A DNA stretch of 22,803 bases from an uncultured Candidatus Saccharibacteria bacterium (GTDB lineage Bacteria; Patescibacteriota; Saccharimonadia; Saccharimonadales; Saccharimonadaceae): positions 1 through 22,803 of the forward strand of contig CAJZFK010000002.1 of NCBI GenBank assembly GCA_915070155.1, given 5' to 3'. The notes under the pieces were generated by a model. That model ran no database searches. It saw nothing but the letters and a program-made list of their open reading frames with translations, and was not told the DNA's origin. Below, piece by piece: positions 1 to 6,759 of this stretch (within the stretch, counting starts at the first letter, position 1; the number at the start of each line of letters is the position of its first letter). A program made the position numbers and the translations under genes.

Positions 1-1679
1 CGGACGTTTTGCTCATCGGTCAATTCCATCAAAATACGATCAACACCAAAAGCACATCCTGCGTGAGGCGGAGCACCGTATTTGAAAGCACCTAACATAG
101 CACCAAACTTCTCTTCAACATAAGATTCGCTGAAGCCCAGTAAACCGAACACTTTATAAAGCACCGCTGGATTATGGTTGCGAACACCACCAGAGCAAAT
201 TTCATAGCCGTTCATTACCATGTCAAATTGATCAGCGACAATGGATAATTTTTCGGCGTCAGTTTCAGCAGACTCCAGAGCTTGCAAACCGCCCTTTGGC
301 ATACTGAACGGATTATGACCAAAGTCAAGCTTCTTACTACGCTCATCCCACTCATAAAACGGAAAATCAATAATCCAAGCAAACGCCACGACCGATGGGT
401 CCTTAAGATTAAAGTGCGAGGCAAATTCATTACGCAAGCGCCCCAACACAGCGTTAACAACCGAACGAGAATCAGCACCAAAGAACACCGCATCGCCATC
501 AACCGCACCAGTTTTCTGCTGGATATCAGCTAATTCCTTCTCACTCAAGAATTTCGCAATTGGAGATTTTGCTTCGCCGTCTTGATATGTAATGTACGCC
601 AAACCGCCAGCGCCTTCGCTTTTAGCGATATTAGTGAAATTGTCAATTTGCTTGCGACTCAAACTTGCGCCATTTTTTACGCAAATAGCCTTAACACATT
701 CAGCATTTTTAAACACGCCAAACTCAGTCTCTGAGAACACATCCGTCAGTTCTATCAATTCCATGCCAAATCGCAAATCCGGCTTATCAGAACCGTAAGT
801 TTCCATGGCATCGCGATACGAAATTCGCGGAATTGAATTGCCATCACCAACCGCCAAATCGCTCAAATCCAACAATTTTTTACCAGCAAAATCAGTTGCC
901 AGTTGCTTCATTAAAGGCTCAACTTCAGTGCGAACTTCTTCGCCATTTTCAGCAAAACTCATCTCCAAATCAAGCTGATAAAACTCGCCATACAAGCGAT
1001 CCGCTCGTGGATCTTCGTCGCGGAAACAAGCAGCCAACTGATAATAACGCGGCACGCCACCAACCATCAGCAGCTGCTTAAACTGCTGTGGAGCTTGTGG
1101 CAAGGCATAAAACTTCCCTTCCTGCAAACGACTCGGAATCAGAAAATCACGCGCACCCTCAGGACTTGAATTCGCTAAAATTGGAGTTTGAATTTCAATA
1201 AAATCTCGATTGTCCATATATTCATGGATTCGACGATACATTTCGGCGCGCTTTTTAAGCATGTTTTGCATTTTTGGACGACGCAAATCAAGATAACGAT
1301 ATTTGAATCTTAGCTCTTCGCCGGCTTGATTATCCTCGGCAAATGGCTGAATTGGCAAAGTCTCAGCTCGGTTCAAAATCTCCAAATTATCCACAACAAT
1401 TTCCACATCGCCACTGGCGATATTCGGATTTTTCAGACCTTCACCACGCTCTGCAACCACGCCACAAGCACGAACCACAAACTCATCTCGTAAGCTTTCC
1501 GCCAAAGAAAAAGCATCTTTTTTATCAGGGTTAATAACCAACTGAACCAAACCCGTATGGTCGCGCAAATCAATAAAAATCAATCCGCCATGATCACGCC
1601 TGGAATGAACCCAGCCCGCAACTGTAATATTCTCACCAACTTTTTTAGAAGTTTCTGCCGCCAAAATTCTATTTTTCAT
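1..1679 (-). CDS. aspS: aspartyl-tRNA synthetase (C-terminal end outside window)
   Basis: Class II aminoacyl-tRNA synthetase that charges tRNA with aspartate in the cytoplasm. I translated 559 residues in one open frame. They show the N-terminal OB-fold anticodon-binding domain (about 1-110), motif 2 (FRDED at 219-223, then EFYQLDLEMSF), the bacterial-type GAD insertion, and motif 3 (GVDR at 545-548) just before the window edge. Bacterial AspRS is about 590 residues, so only some 30 are missing. The OB-fold has RDHGG with His30, and a Gly at 81 in an EGLKNPN context. From memory these match the His/Gly pair of non-discriminating AspRS, which also makes Asp-tRNA(Asn) for GatCAB amidation; that part is inference. 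The start is ATG at 1679 with no Shine-Dalgarno; a TGC-TATAAT extended -10 lies 7 nt upstream, which suggests a leaderless mRNA. Confidence 0.95.
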   Translation of the reverse strand, partial: MKNRILAAETSKKVGENITVAGWVHSRRDHGGLIFIDLRDHTGLVQLVINPDKKDAFSLAESLRDEFVVRACGVVAERGEGLKNPNIASGDVEIVVDNLEILNRAETLPIQPFAEDNQAGEELRFKYRYLDLRRPKMQNMLKKRAEMYRRIHEYMDNRDFIEIQTPILANSSPEGARDFLIPSRLQEGKFYALPQAPQQFKQLLMVGGVPRYYQLAACFRDEDPRADRLYGEFYQLDLEMSFAENGEEVRTEVEPLMKQLATDFAGKKLLDLSDLAVGDGNSIPRISYRDAMETYGSDKPDLRFGMELIELTDVFSETEFGVFKNAECVKAICVKNGASLSRKQIDNFTNIAKSEGAGGLAYITYQDGEAKSPIAKFLSEKELADIQQKTGAVDGDAVFFGADSRSVVNAVLGRLRNEFASHFNLKDPSVVAFAWIIDFPFYEWDERSKKLDFGHNPFSMPKGGLQALESAETDAEKLSIVADQFDMVMNGYEICSGGVRNHNPAVLYKVFGLLGFSESYVEEKFGAMLGAFKYGAPPHAGCAFGVDRILMELTDEQNV

Positions 1680-1686
1680 ATCTGTT

Positions 1687-1695
1687 ATTATAGCA
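1687..1695 (-). promoter_or_regulatory. aspS extended -10 promoter, leaderless
   Basis: On the minus strand TGC-TATAAT (TATAAT at 1692-1687) is a perfect extended -10. It ends 7 nt before the aspS ATG, so transcription would begin at or within a base of the start codon. No good -35 is seen, which is usual for extended -10 promoters. Confidence 0.7.
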
Positions 1696-1717
1696 TAATC
1701 TGGTCAAATTCCCAGAA

Positions 1718-2740
1718 TTAAACATCTCGTCGAGTTTTTGTGGGTAAATTATTTTTCTGCGGATTAGCCGTGGCAGCCTTACGAATATCTCCATAAACAT
1801 CATATTCGTCAATGATTTTCTGACCTAATAGCGCTTCAATTACGTCTTCTAAACTCAGTAAACCAACTGTTTCTCGAAACTCATTTACAACAATAAACAA
1901 GTGATGCTGCGTTTTCAAAAATGCAGCCAAGGCGTGCTGTAGAGTTTGATTTTCGCGAATATAATAGACTTCTTTACTCATGGCTGTTTCCGCACGATGA
2001 GATTTTGCTTTGCGATCAATCGTCAACAAATCCTGAATTCTCAGCATACCAACAACATGATCAATATCGCCATCAATGACAGGAAATCTGCTATACCCTT
2101 TTTTATGAAGATCATCAAGCACTAACGGCCCGAGAAGTTCATTCATAGGTACCGATTCAATCATACTTCGCGGCGTCATAATTTCCTCGACCTTCATATC
2201 GTTGAACTTCAGTCCGTTAGTAATAAGCTTTTTCTCAGAAGGTGAAATCGCTCCGCTAGATTGAGCAACCATTTCCAGCAATTCTTCTTTCGATTCAATC
2301 ACCCGACTATCACCAACAACTGGCGACACCGAACGGATTAACGACAAAATTACTTGATGTCGTTCAATTGTCGTTAAAATTAGCAGTTCGTATTTCTCGT
2401 AAAGCTGCTGTGAATATTTCTGCCACAAACCAATTCGCGCAACGGCTCCAATTTCTAGGGCTATTATAATTGACAAAAAGAGTCCAGCCGCCCAATTGAA
2501 CAAATAAACACTAATAACACTTAAAATTACCAAACATAAAGAAGCCACGGCGCGCTGCAATGAAATAATATCTCGTAAAAATTCTCTTTGTCGCAAAAGA
2601 ATTTTAGCCTTTTCATCGCCTAGTCCACTTCTCCGCCGCAGCTCAAATTGACTATGCGAAGACGTTTTCGGCTGGACTCCCAGCACTATCAGCAAAACCG
2701 CCAAAGTAACCAAATATCCAAAAATTAGCACAATCGTCAT
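1718..2740 (-). CDS. membrane-anchored CBS-pair protein, CorC/HlyC (CNNM)-like
   Basis: The C-terminal half is a CBS pair of the CorC/HlyC/CNNM kind: KVEEIMTPRSMI opens the first CBS and GYSRFPVIDG follows; the second contains HHLFIVVNEF and VGLLSLEDVIEALLGQ, ending in DEYD. In this family the pair binds adenine nucleotides and regulates Mg2+/Co2+ transport or efflux. The N-terminal half has a hydrophobic segment at the very start and a further pair of segments at about residues 65-98, but it is not a convincing full DUF21 transporter domain. The C-terminal CorC_HlyC domain is absent, so the protein is about 340 residues instead of 420 or more. An ATG at 2758 extends it by six residues. I prefer the ATG at 2740 because a TACAAT box ends exactly 6 nt upstream and overlaps the longer start. 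Role: perhaps a metal-homeostasis sensor. Divergent from the DsbA-like gene. Confidence 0.8.
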   Translation of the reverse strand: MTIVLIFGYLVTLAVLLIVLGVQPKTSSHSQFELRRRSGLGDEKAKILLRQREFLRDIISLQRAVASLCLVILSVISVYLFNWAAGLFLSIIIALEIGAVARIGLWQKYSQQLYEKYELLILTTIERHQVILSLIRSVSPVVGDSRVIESKEELLEMVAQSSGAISPSEKKLITNGLKFNDMKVEEIMTPRSMIESVPMNELLGPLVLDDLHKKGYSRFPVIDGDIDHVVGMLRIQDLLTIDRKAKSHRAETAMSKEVYYIRENQTLQHALAAFLKTQHHLFIVVNEFRETVGLLSLEDVIEALLGQKIIDEYDVYGDIRKAATANPQKNNLPTKTRRDV

Positions 2741-2746
2741 AGTTTT

Positions 2747-2752
2747 ATTGTA
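2747..2752 (-). promoter_or_regulatory. -10 box of the CBS-protein gene, leaderless
   Basis: TACAAT on the minus strand (2752-2747) lies 6 nt before the ATG at 2740, the same spacing as at several other genes here. No clear -35. It is 13 bp from the opposing -10 of the dsbA-like gene. Confidence 0.45.
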
Positions 2753-2762
2753 CCGCATTCCG

Positions 2763-2771
2763 TGCTATACT
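2763..2771 (+). promoter_or_regulatory. extended -10 promoter of the DsbA-like gene
   Basis: TGC-TATACT at 2763-2771 is an extended -10. The start site would be near 2778, giving a leader of about 16 nt that carries the GGAGGT ribosome-binding site at 2785-2790, 3 nt before the ATG at 2794. Confidence 0.6.
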
Positions 2772-2793
2772 TACTAGAGTAAATGGAGGTAAA

Positions 2794-3486
2794 ATGAATA
2801 AGAAAAGCTGGATAATTTTCGCAATTATTGTAGTGGCAATTGTTGGTGGAATGATTTATATTTCGACACAAAATCGACTAAACATTAGCGATATCAATAA
2901 CAATCAACTGAACACAATTATCAGCGCAGAATCAAGAAATGGCAATATTGCAGATCACGAAATTGGTAGCAAAGACGCCAAAGTAACAATTATCGAATAC
3001 GCCGACTATCAATGCCCTGGCTGTGGCACCGCTGCACCAAAAGCCGAAGCACTAGCTAAAAAATATAAAGATCACGTTCGATTAATTTTCCGTAATTTCC
3101 CAATTGCTAGCTCACACCCTAACGCACGAGCTGCCGCTGCCGTAGCTGAAGCTGCTGGCCTGCAGGGTAAATTCTGGGAAATGAATGAGCTTCTATACGC
3201 AAATCAGGACGCTTGGAAAAACGCCAACACTACAGAACGCGACAACATTTTCAAATCTTATGCTGAACAATTGAAGCTTAATATCGATCAATATAAAACC
3301 GATATTGCCAGCAACAGGGTTAAAAATAAAATTGACTTCGATATGGCTCTCGGTCGCAAACACGGCGTTGCCGCAACACCAACTTTCTACATAAATGGAA
3401 AAAACACTGAGATGGACAGCTCTGGCTCAATTGAATTATCAGTCAAGGAAGCCTTGAAAAAAGCTGGCGTTGAAGTAAAAGATTAA
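2794..3486 (+). CDS. membrane-anchored DsbA-family thiol:disulfide oxidoreductase
   Basis: A 230-residue protein with one N-terminal membrane anchor (about residues 6-23), a roughly 30-residue linker, and a thioredoxin-like DsbA domain. The redox motif is C74-P-G-C77 in EYADYQCPGCG, and the cis-proline is P196 in AATPTFYING. It would sit outside the membrane and form or isomerise disulfides in secreted and surface proteins. The CPGC pair and the DsbA_2/thioredoxin_4-type fold are typical of anchored DsbA-like proteins in Gram-positive bacteria and CPR. There is no lipobox. The start is supported by GGAGGT immediately upstream. It is transcribed alone and is followed by a strong terminator. 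The natural electron acceptor (a VKOR or DsbB) is not in the window. Confidence 0.88.
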   Translation: MNKKSWIIFAIIVVAIVGGMIYISTQNRLNISDINNNQLNTIISAESRNGNIADHEIGSKDAKVTIIEYADYQCPGCGTAAPKAEALAKKYKDHVRLIFRNFPIASSHPNARAAAAVAEAAGLQGKFWEMNELLYANQDAWKNANTTERDNIFKSYAEQLKLNIDQYKTDIASNRVKNKIDFDMALGRKHGVAATPTFYINGKNTEMDSSGSIELSVKEALKKAGVEVKD

Positions 3487-3505
3487 CGCATTTTCACACA
3501 AACCA

Positions 3506-3537
3506 AAATCCCGCTCCGGTGCCTTGGAGCGGGATTT
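3506..3537. terminator. bidirectional rho-independent terminator
   Basis: A perfect 12-bp stem (3506-3517 with 3526-3537, core CCCGCTCC/GGAGCGGG) with an 8-nt loop. It is followed on the plus strand by TTTGTTTATA and on the minus strand by TTTTGGTTTG. It lies 19 nt after the dsbA-like stop and also closes the minus-strand small transcript that starts near 3767. Confidence 0.9.
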
Positions 3538-3582
3538 GTTTATAGTCGTCCCTATTCTATCATTGGATCGACTGCACTCTTT

Positions 3583-3675
3583 TTATTGTGCTATGTATGT
3601 TTGCCATTCGGCAGGCACCACATCCACCGCGATCTTTTTGCGCCTTGATGGCACAAATTTGATTGCTATTGGCAT
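3583..3675 (-). CDS. small ORF, 30 residues, unknown
   Basis: Not recognised. On the minus strand ATG at 3675 opens a 30-codon frame ending in TAA at 3583 (begins MPIAIKFVPSRRKK, ends EWQTYIAQ). It is basic in the first half and has no membrane segment. AAGGAG lies 10 nt before the ATG, a slightly long but usable spacing. A promoter with a 17-bp spacer lies about 92 nt upstream of the ATG, and a strong terminator lies downstream, so the ORF sits inside a defined transcript of roughly 260 nt. It could be a small protein, a leader peptide without a target, or chance coding inside a structured sRNA. The frame is closed by a stop about 45 nt upstream of the ATG, so it is not the tail of a larger gene. 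Confidence 0.45.
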   Translation of the reverse strand: MPIAIKFVPSRRKKIAVDVVPAEWQTYIAQ

Positions 3676-3773
3676 GTGTTTTGCACTCCTTATTATTATG
3701 TGCAGCCCCACGCGCTTCGACCTTTATCACTTAATATCAGCAATTTAATGCTTCGGCGCGAGACATGCTAACA

Positions 3774-3802
3774 ATGTTACCAAACGTTTATTGGCGCGTC
3801 AA
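3774..3802 (-). promoter_or_regulatory. sigma70-type promoter for the small minus-strand transcript
   Basis: TTGACG (3802-3797), a 17-bp spacer and TAACAT (3779-3774) on the minus strand. This is one of the better -35/-10 pairs in the window. The start site would be near 3767, giving a leader of about 90 nt before the small ORF. The leader contains complementary CGCGC and GCGCG segments that could pair. Confidence 0.6.
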
Positions 3803-3809
3803 GCAAAAA

Positions 3810-3822
3810 CATTTTGAAAATG
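3810..3822 (-). terminator. weak AT-rich terminator candidate after the downstream corA gene
   Basis: CATTTT and AAAATG form a short hairpin, followed on the minus strand by TTTTTG. It lies between the corA stop (3838) and the next promoter. The stem is AT-rich, so this is weak evidence. Confidence 0.3.
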
Positions 3823-3837
3823 CTTATTGTATCTATA

Positions 3838-4758
3838 TTAGAACAAGCGAAGTCGCTTAGCAACAAACATAACAAGTAAAATCAACAACACCGTAAAACT
3901 GGTGATAACTGGATATGCCCAAGGCTCGCCCTGAAATGGTAACGCGATATTCATTCCATACATTCCGTAAAAAACGTTCGGAATAGCCAGAAGAATTGTT
4001 ATGGCGGTCAACGCCTTCATGCGTTGGTTCAGCGTATTATTAGCAACCGTCGAATAAGCGTTTTGAATACTGGAAATTGTGTGCGTACTGGAACTGATTG
4101 CCACTAGGACCTGTCTGATATGTAGATCGACGTCCTCCAAGGCTTCCAGATCTCTAGTCTTAAATAAATGGCGGCGATTTTCCATTAGTTGTGTAATAAC
4201 GCGGGACATCCCTTCCAAACTGCTTCGATATTCATTGAGCGTGTCTTCAATTGCGACAAATTTAATAAAATCCGAATTCTCAACTTCATGACGACTTAGT
4301 CTCCGACGGGCATCGCTAATTTGCTCCGTTAACAAATGCACGCGCTGTTCATATTGAGAAATAATATACGCCAAATTCGCAGCAAAAACTCCCGCTGGAC
4401 GTTCGGTTGTGCTAAATAAATAATCGCTAACCTCAAGAGGTGAAAATTTAACATGAGGCGATATTGTAATATAATGACCGCCGCTAATCGCAATCAAAAA
4501 CGGTGCCGTTTTGCCAGAATCAGTTTGACCAAACGGTATGCGCGTAAAAATATATTCAACGCCATCAGAAAACTCTGCTCGAGGTAATTCGTGGATATCG
4601 AGTACGTCACGGACAATATTAGCAGACAACGACAAAGCCTTTGAAACTCGAGTAGCATCAAGACTCCCGGTCAAATTAATCCAACCGTTTTTATGCATTC
4701 GTTGAGCTTGCGTCAACTTTTCAGTCAACGATCTGCGTTCAAAATAGCCCACCATCAT
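3838..4758 (-). CDS. corA: CorA-family divalent cation channel (copy 1)
   Basis: A 306-residue member of the CorA Mg2+/Co2+ (2-TM-GxN) family. It has a long cytoplasmic alpha/beta and coiled-helix region (about 1-245), then two membrane helices. The selectivity signature GMN is at 268-270 in MYGMNIALPF. The short basic C-terminal tail (AKRLRLF) is typical. The usual MPEL loop motif after GMN is missing, so the ion cannot be assigned with certainty. Homopentamers of this family let Mg2+ into the cell. The gene starts with tandem ATGs (4758 and 4755) and has no Shine-Dalgarno. Its own promoter (TTGCTA-17-TATAAT) ends 6 nt before the first ATG. It follows copy 2 on the same strand. Confidence 0.9.
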   Translation of the reverse strand: MMVGYFERRSLTEKLTQAQRMHKNGWINLTGSLDATRVSKALSLSANIVRDVLDIHELPRAEFSDGVEYIFTRIPFGQTDSGKTAPFLIAISGGHYITISPHVKFSPLEVSDYLFSTTERPAGVFAANLAYIISQYEQRVHLLTEQISDARRRLSRHEVENSDFIKFVAIEDTLNEYRSSLEGMSRVITQLMENRRHLFKTRDLEALEDVDLHIRQVLVAISSSTHTISSIQNAYSTVANNTLNQRMKALTAITILLAIPNVFYGMYGMNIALPFQGEPWAYPVITSFTVLLILLVMFVAKRLRLF

Positions 4759-4764
4759 AAGAAA

Positions 4765-4793
4765 ATTATAATATACACAAGCGATATTAGCAA
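4765..4793 (-). promoter_or_regulatory. corA copy 1 promoter, leaderless
   Basis: TTGCTA (4793-4788), a 17-bp spacer and TATAAT (4770-4765) on the minus strand. The -10 ends 6 nt before the ATG at 4758, which places the likely start site on the A of the start codon. Confidence 0.7.
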
Positions 4794-4814
4794 TCTGTCG
4801 AATTACAATTAACT

Positions 4815-5729
4815 TTATCGGCGGCGCAGGAAATAATAGCCCACAACGAATGCCAGCACGACACTAACTGCGGTAATTCCCCAAAACATCAATGGATTAT
4901 CGGCACCTGGAACCGGCACGTTCATTCCATACAGCCCAGCGATCATCGTCGGAATAGTCAAAGCTACGGTGATTACGGTTAGCAGACGAATCGTCTCATT
5001 AAGACGCGTATCCATCACCGCCCTATAACTATCGCGCACATTAGTAATCGTCCTCAACAAACTTTTACAACGCGCAATCACCTGCTCCAAATCAATCGAA
5101 ATATCCTCAACGTCTTCCTTATCATCAGCTTTCAGTCGCAACTTCTGAGTCGCCAAAAGTCTCTCAATCGCCCAGTTCATCGGAATTAGCGCGTCAAGAT
5201 AATCATTCAATTTGCGCTCATACTCCGCCAGTGTGGCAATGTCATTAACTCTCAGTGTATGAATACTGTCCGTAGCCGCTCGCATCTGGCGATTAATTGT
5301 TGCCACACGCCGCTGATATTGCGTTGAAATTGCCTCAACCATCGCCACCAAAAGCTCAACTTGTCGATCCGTCCTAATTCGCACTTTATCAATAAATGGC
5401 TGCCACAATCGTCCCAAACTATCTCTGGACAACGTCACGATATGGTCTTTATTGATGCAGAATAAAATCGGCGTGGTAAAGTCATTAAAATCGTCGTCAG
5501 TGTCTGGCAATCGCGCAATCAAATAAGTCCACTCATCGTCAAACTCAATACGCGGCACCTCGTGCGGGTCAAGCGCGTCACTTATCAAATCCTCATCCAA
5601 GCCCAGCGTCAACAATTGCGAAACCTCTTCGTCGCTCGGTCTTTCGCAGCGCACCCACGAACCAGACTGCAAATTTTCTTGCGGGCTAATTATTGAATCA
5701 TTATTTGTCGAACGAAGATATTGCAACAT
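4815..5729 (-). CDS. corA: CorA-family divalent cation channel (copy 2)
   Basis: A 304-residue CorA-family protein with GMN at 268-270 (LYGMNVPVPG), two C-terminal membrane helices and a charged end (YYFLRRR). It is a paralogue of copy 1, with the same length and the same GMN position, but the sequences differ widely. Both keep the DLHI/LDPHE-type segment near residue 55 of the cytoplasmic domain, where copy 1 has VLDIHELPRAEF and copy 2 has ALDPHEVPRIEF. As in copy 1, MPEL is absent from the loop. The two copies may form separate pentamers with different ions or affinities. The start ATG has no Shine-Dalgarno; TATAAT ends 8 nt upstream. Confidence 0.9.
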   Translation of the reverse strand: MLQYLRSTNNDSIISPQENLQSGSWVRCERPSDEEVSQLLTLGLDEDLISDALDPHEVPRIEFDDEWTYLIARLPDTDDDFNDFTTPILFCINKDHIVTLSRDSLGRLWQPFIDKVRIRTDRQVELLVAMVEAISTQYQRRVATINRQMRAATDSIHTLRVNDIATLAEYERKLNDYLDALIPMNWAIERLLATQKLRLKADDKEDVEDISIDLEQVIARCKSLLRTITNVRDSYRAVMDTRLNETIRLLTVITVALTIPTMIAGLYGMNVPVPGADNPLMFWGITAVSVVLAFVVGYYFLRRR

Positions 5730-5737
5730 AATTTCAT

Positions 5738-5766
5738 ATTATAAAATAAAACATACATAAACACAA
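5738..5766 (-). promoter_or_regulatory. corA copy 2 promoter, near-leaderless
   Basis: TTGTGT (5766-5761), a 17-bp spacer and TATAAT (5743-5738) on the minus strand, ending 8 nt before the ATG at 5729. The -35 overlaps the foot of the arc terminator hairpin, so arc termination and corA initiation are fused in a very short segment. Confidence 0.6.
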
Positions 5767-5798
5767 GAAGCTCCTGCACCATCTACAGGAACTTCTTG
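5764..5798. terminator. terminator of the arc operon
   Basis: A 13-bp stem (5764-5776 with 5786-5798, CAAGAAG/CTTCTTG outer arm, one G-U pair on the minus strand) with a 9-nt loop, starting 7 nt after the arcC stop. The minus-strand tail is TGTTTATG and then T-rich; the plus-strand side has ATTTTTAT. It ends the minus-strand arc transcript. Confidence 0.8.
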
Positions 5799-5805
5799 AT
5801 TTTTA

Positions 5806-6756
5806 TTACGATTTAACTATCGTGCCCGCCGAGCCGCTAATAGCTTCAGCAGTTTTATCCAGCGAAGTAATAATCGCCGTACGCCCCGACTTTCCATCCA
5901 GGAACGACAAGGCGGCCTGAGTTTTTGGCAACATTGAACCTGCCGCAAATTGCCCATCATCAATATGCTTTTGGAGTTCTTCTATTGAAACTTCCCCGAG
6001 AGATTGCTCATCTGGTTTGCCAAAATTAATTTTAGCAGCATCAACCGAAGTCAAAATCAGCAAGGTGTCAGCGTCCAAAAGATCTGCCAATTTTGCCGCG
6101 CCGAAGTCCTTATCAATGACCGCAGCGACGCCTTTTAATTGACCAGTTTCGTCTTGCAAAACAGGAATGCCGCCGCCGCCAGTTGAAACGACCGTCACGC
6201 CAGCATGAACCAGCGCCTTAATCACATCAGCCTCAACAATCGTCTGAGGTTTTGGCGAAGGAACGACACGCCGCCAGCCACGACCAGCGTCTTCTTTTAC
6301 CGTATAGCCGCGTTCGCTAGCGACGGTTTTTGCCTCGTCCTCCGAATAGAACGGACCAATTGGCTTGGTTGGATTTTGGAATGCTGGATCGCTTAAGCTA
6401 ACAATCGTTTGAGTTATAACGCTAACAGCGCGATTGTTCATCTGATTAACCATAAAGGCGTCATGAAAAGCCTGTTGCAACCAAAAGCCAATCAATCCCT
6501 GACTCATAGCGCCAGAATCTTCCAGCGGCAAACTTGGCACATCCGGCGTGTTAATCGCCTCTTCGTGCAACACAATGTTGCCAACCTGAGGACCATTACC
6601 ATGAACGATTGCTACGTTATGACCAGCCTGGATTAACGGTAAAAGTTGCCGAACAGTTTCATCAGCCACTCGTTGCTGTTGCTCAGACGCGGCTTCGCCC
6701 TGCCGTTGCAGGGCGTTACCACCGAGCGCTACTACAATAGTACGCTTCTTATCCAT
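5806..6756 (-). CDS. arcC: carbamate kinase
   Basis: Last step of the arginine deiminase pathway: carbamoyl phosphate + ADP gives carbamate (then NH3 and CO2) + ATP. At 316 residues it has the normal length. Visible motifs are VVALGGNALQ at the N-terminus, VHGNGPQVG at 51-59, STGGGGIPV at 191-199, and VIDKDFGAAKLAD from 213 with the nucleotide-site lysine. It is last in the operon, 3 nt after the arcD stop, with GGAG about 11 nt before its ATG. ATP made here would be the energy gain of the pathway for an organism with few other routes. A terminator follows directly. Confidence 0.96.
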   Translation of the reverse strand: MDKKRTIVVALGGNALQRQGEAASEQQQRVADETVRQLLPLIQAGHNVAIVHGNGPQVGNIVLHEEAINTPDVPSLPLEDSGAMSQGLIGFWLQQAFHDAFMVNQMNNRAVSVITQTIVSLSDPAFQNPTKPIGPFYSEDEAKTVASERGYTVKEDAGRGWRRVVPSPKPQTIVEADVIKALVHAGVTVVSTGGGGIPVLQDETGQLKGVAAVIDKDFGAAKLADLLDADTLLILTSVDAAKINFGKPDEQSLGEVSIEELQKHIDDGQFAAGSMLPKTQAALSFLDGKSGRTAIITSLDKTAEAISGSAGTIVKS

Positions 6757-6759
6757 AGG

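Noticed and set aside
3524..3748. Plus-strand open frame of 74 codons in the gap after the dsbA-like gene
   Set aside because: It starts inside the terminator hairpin, has no ribosome-binding site, and is rich in Cys and Met without a recognisable pattern. The minus-strand unit explains the region better.
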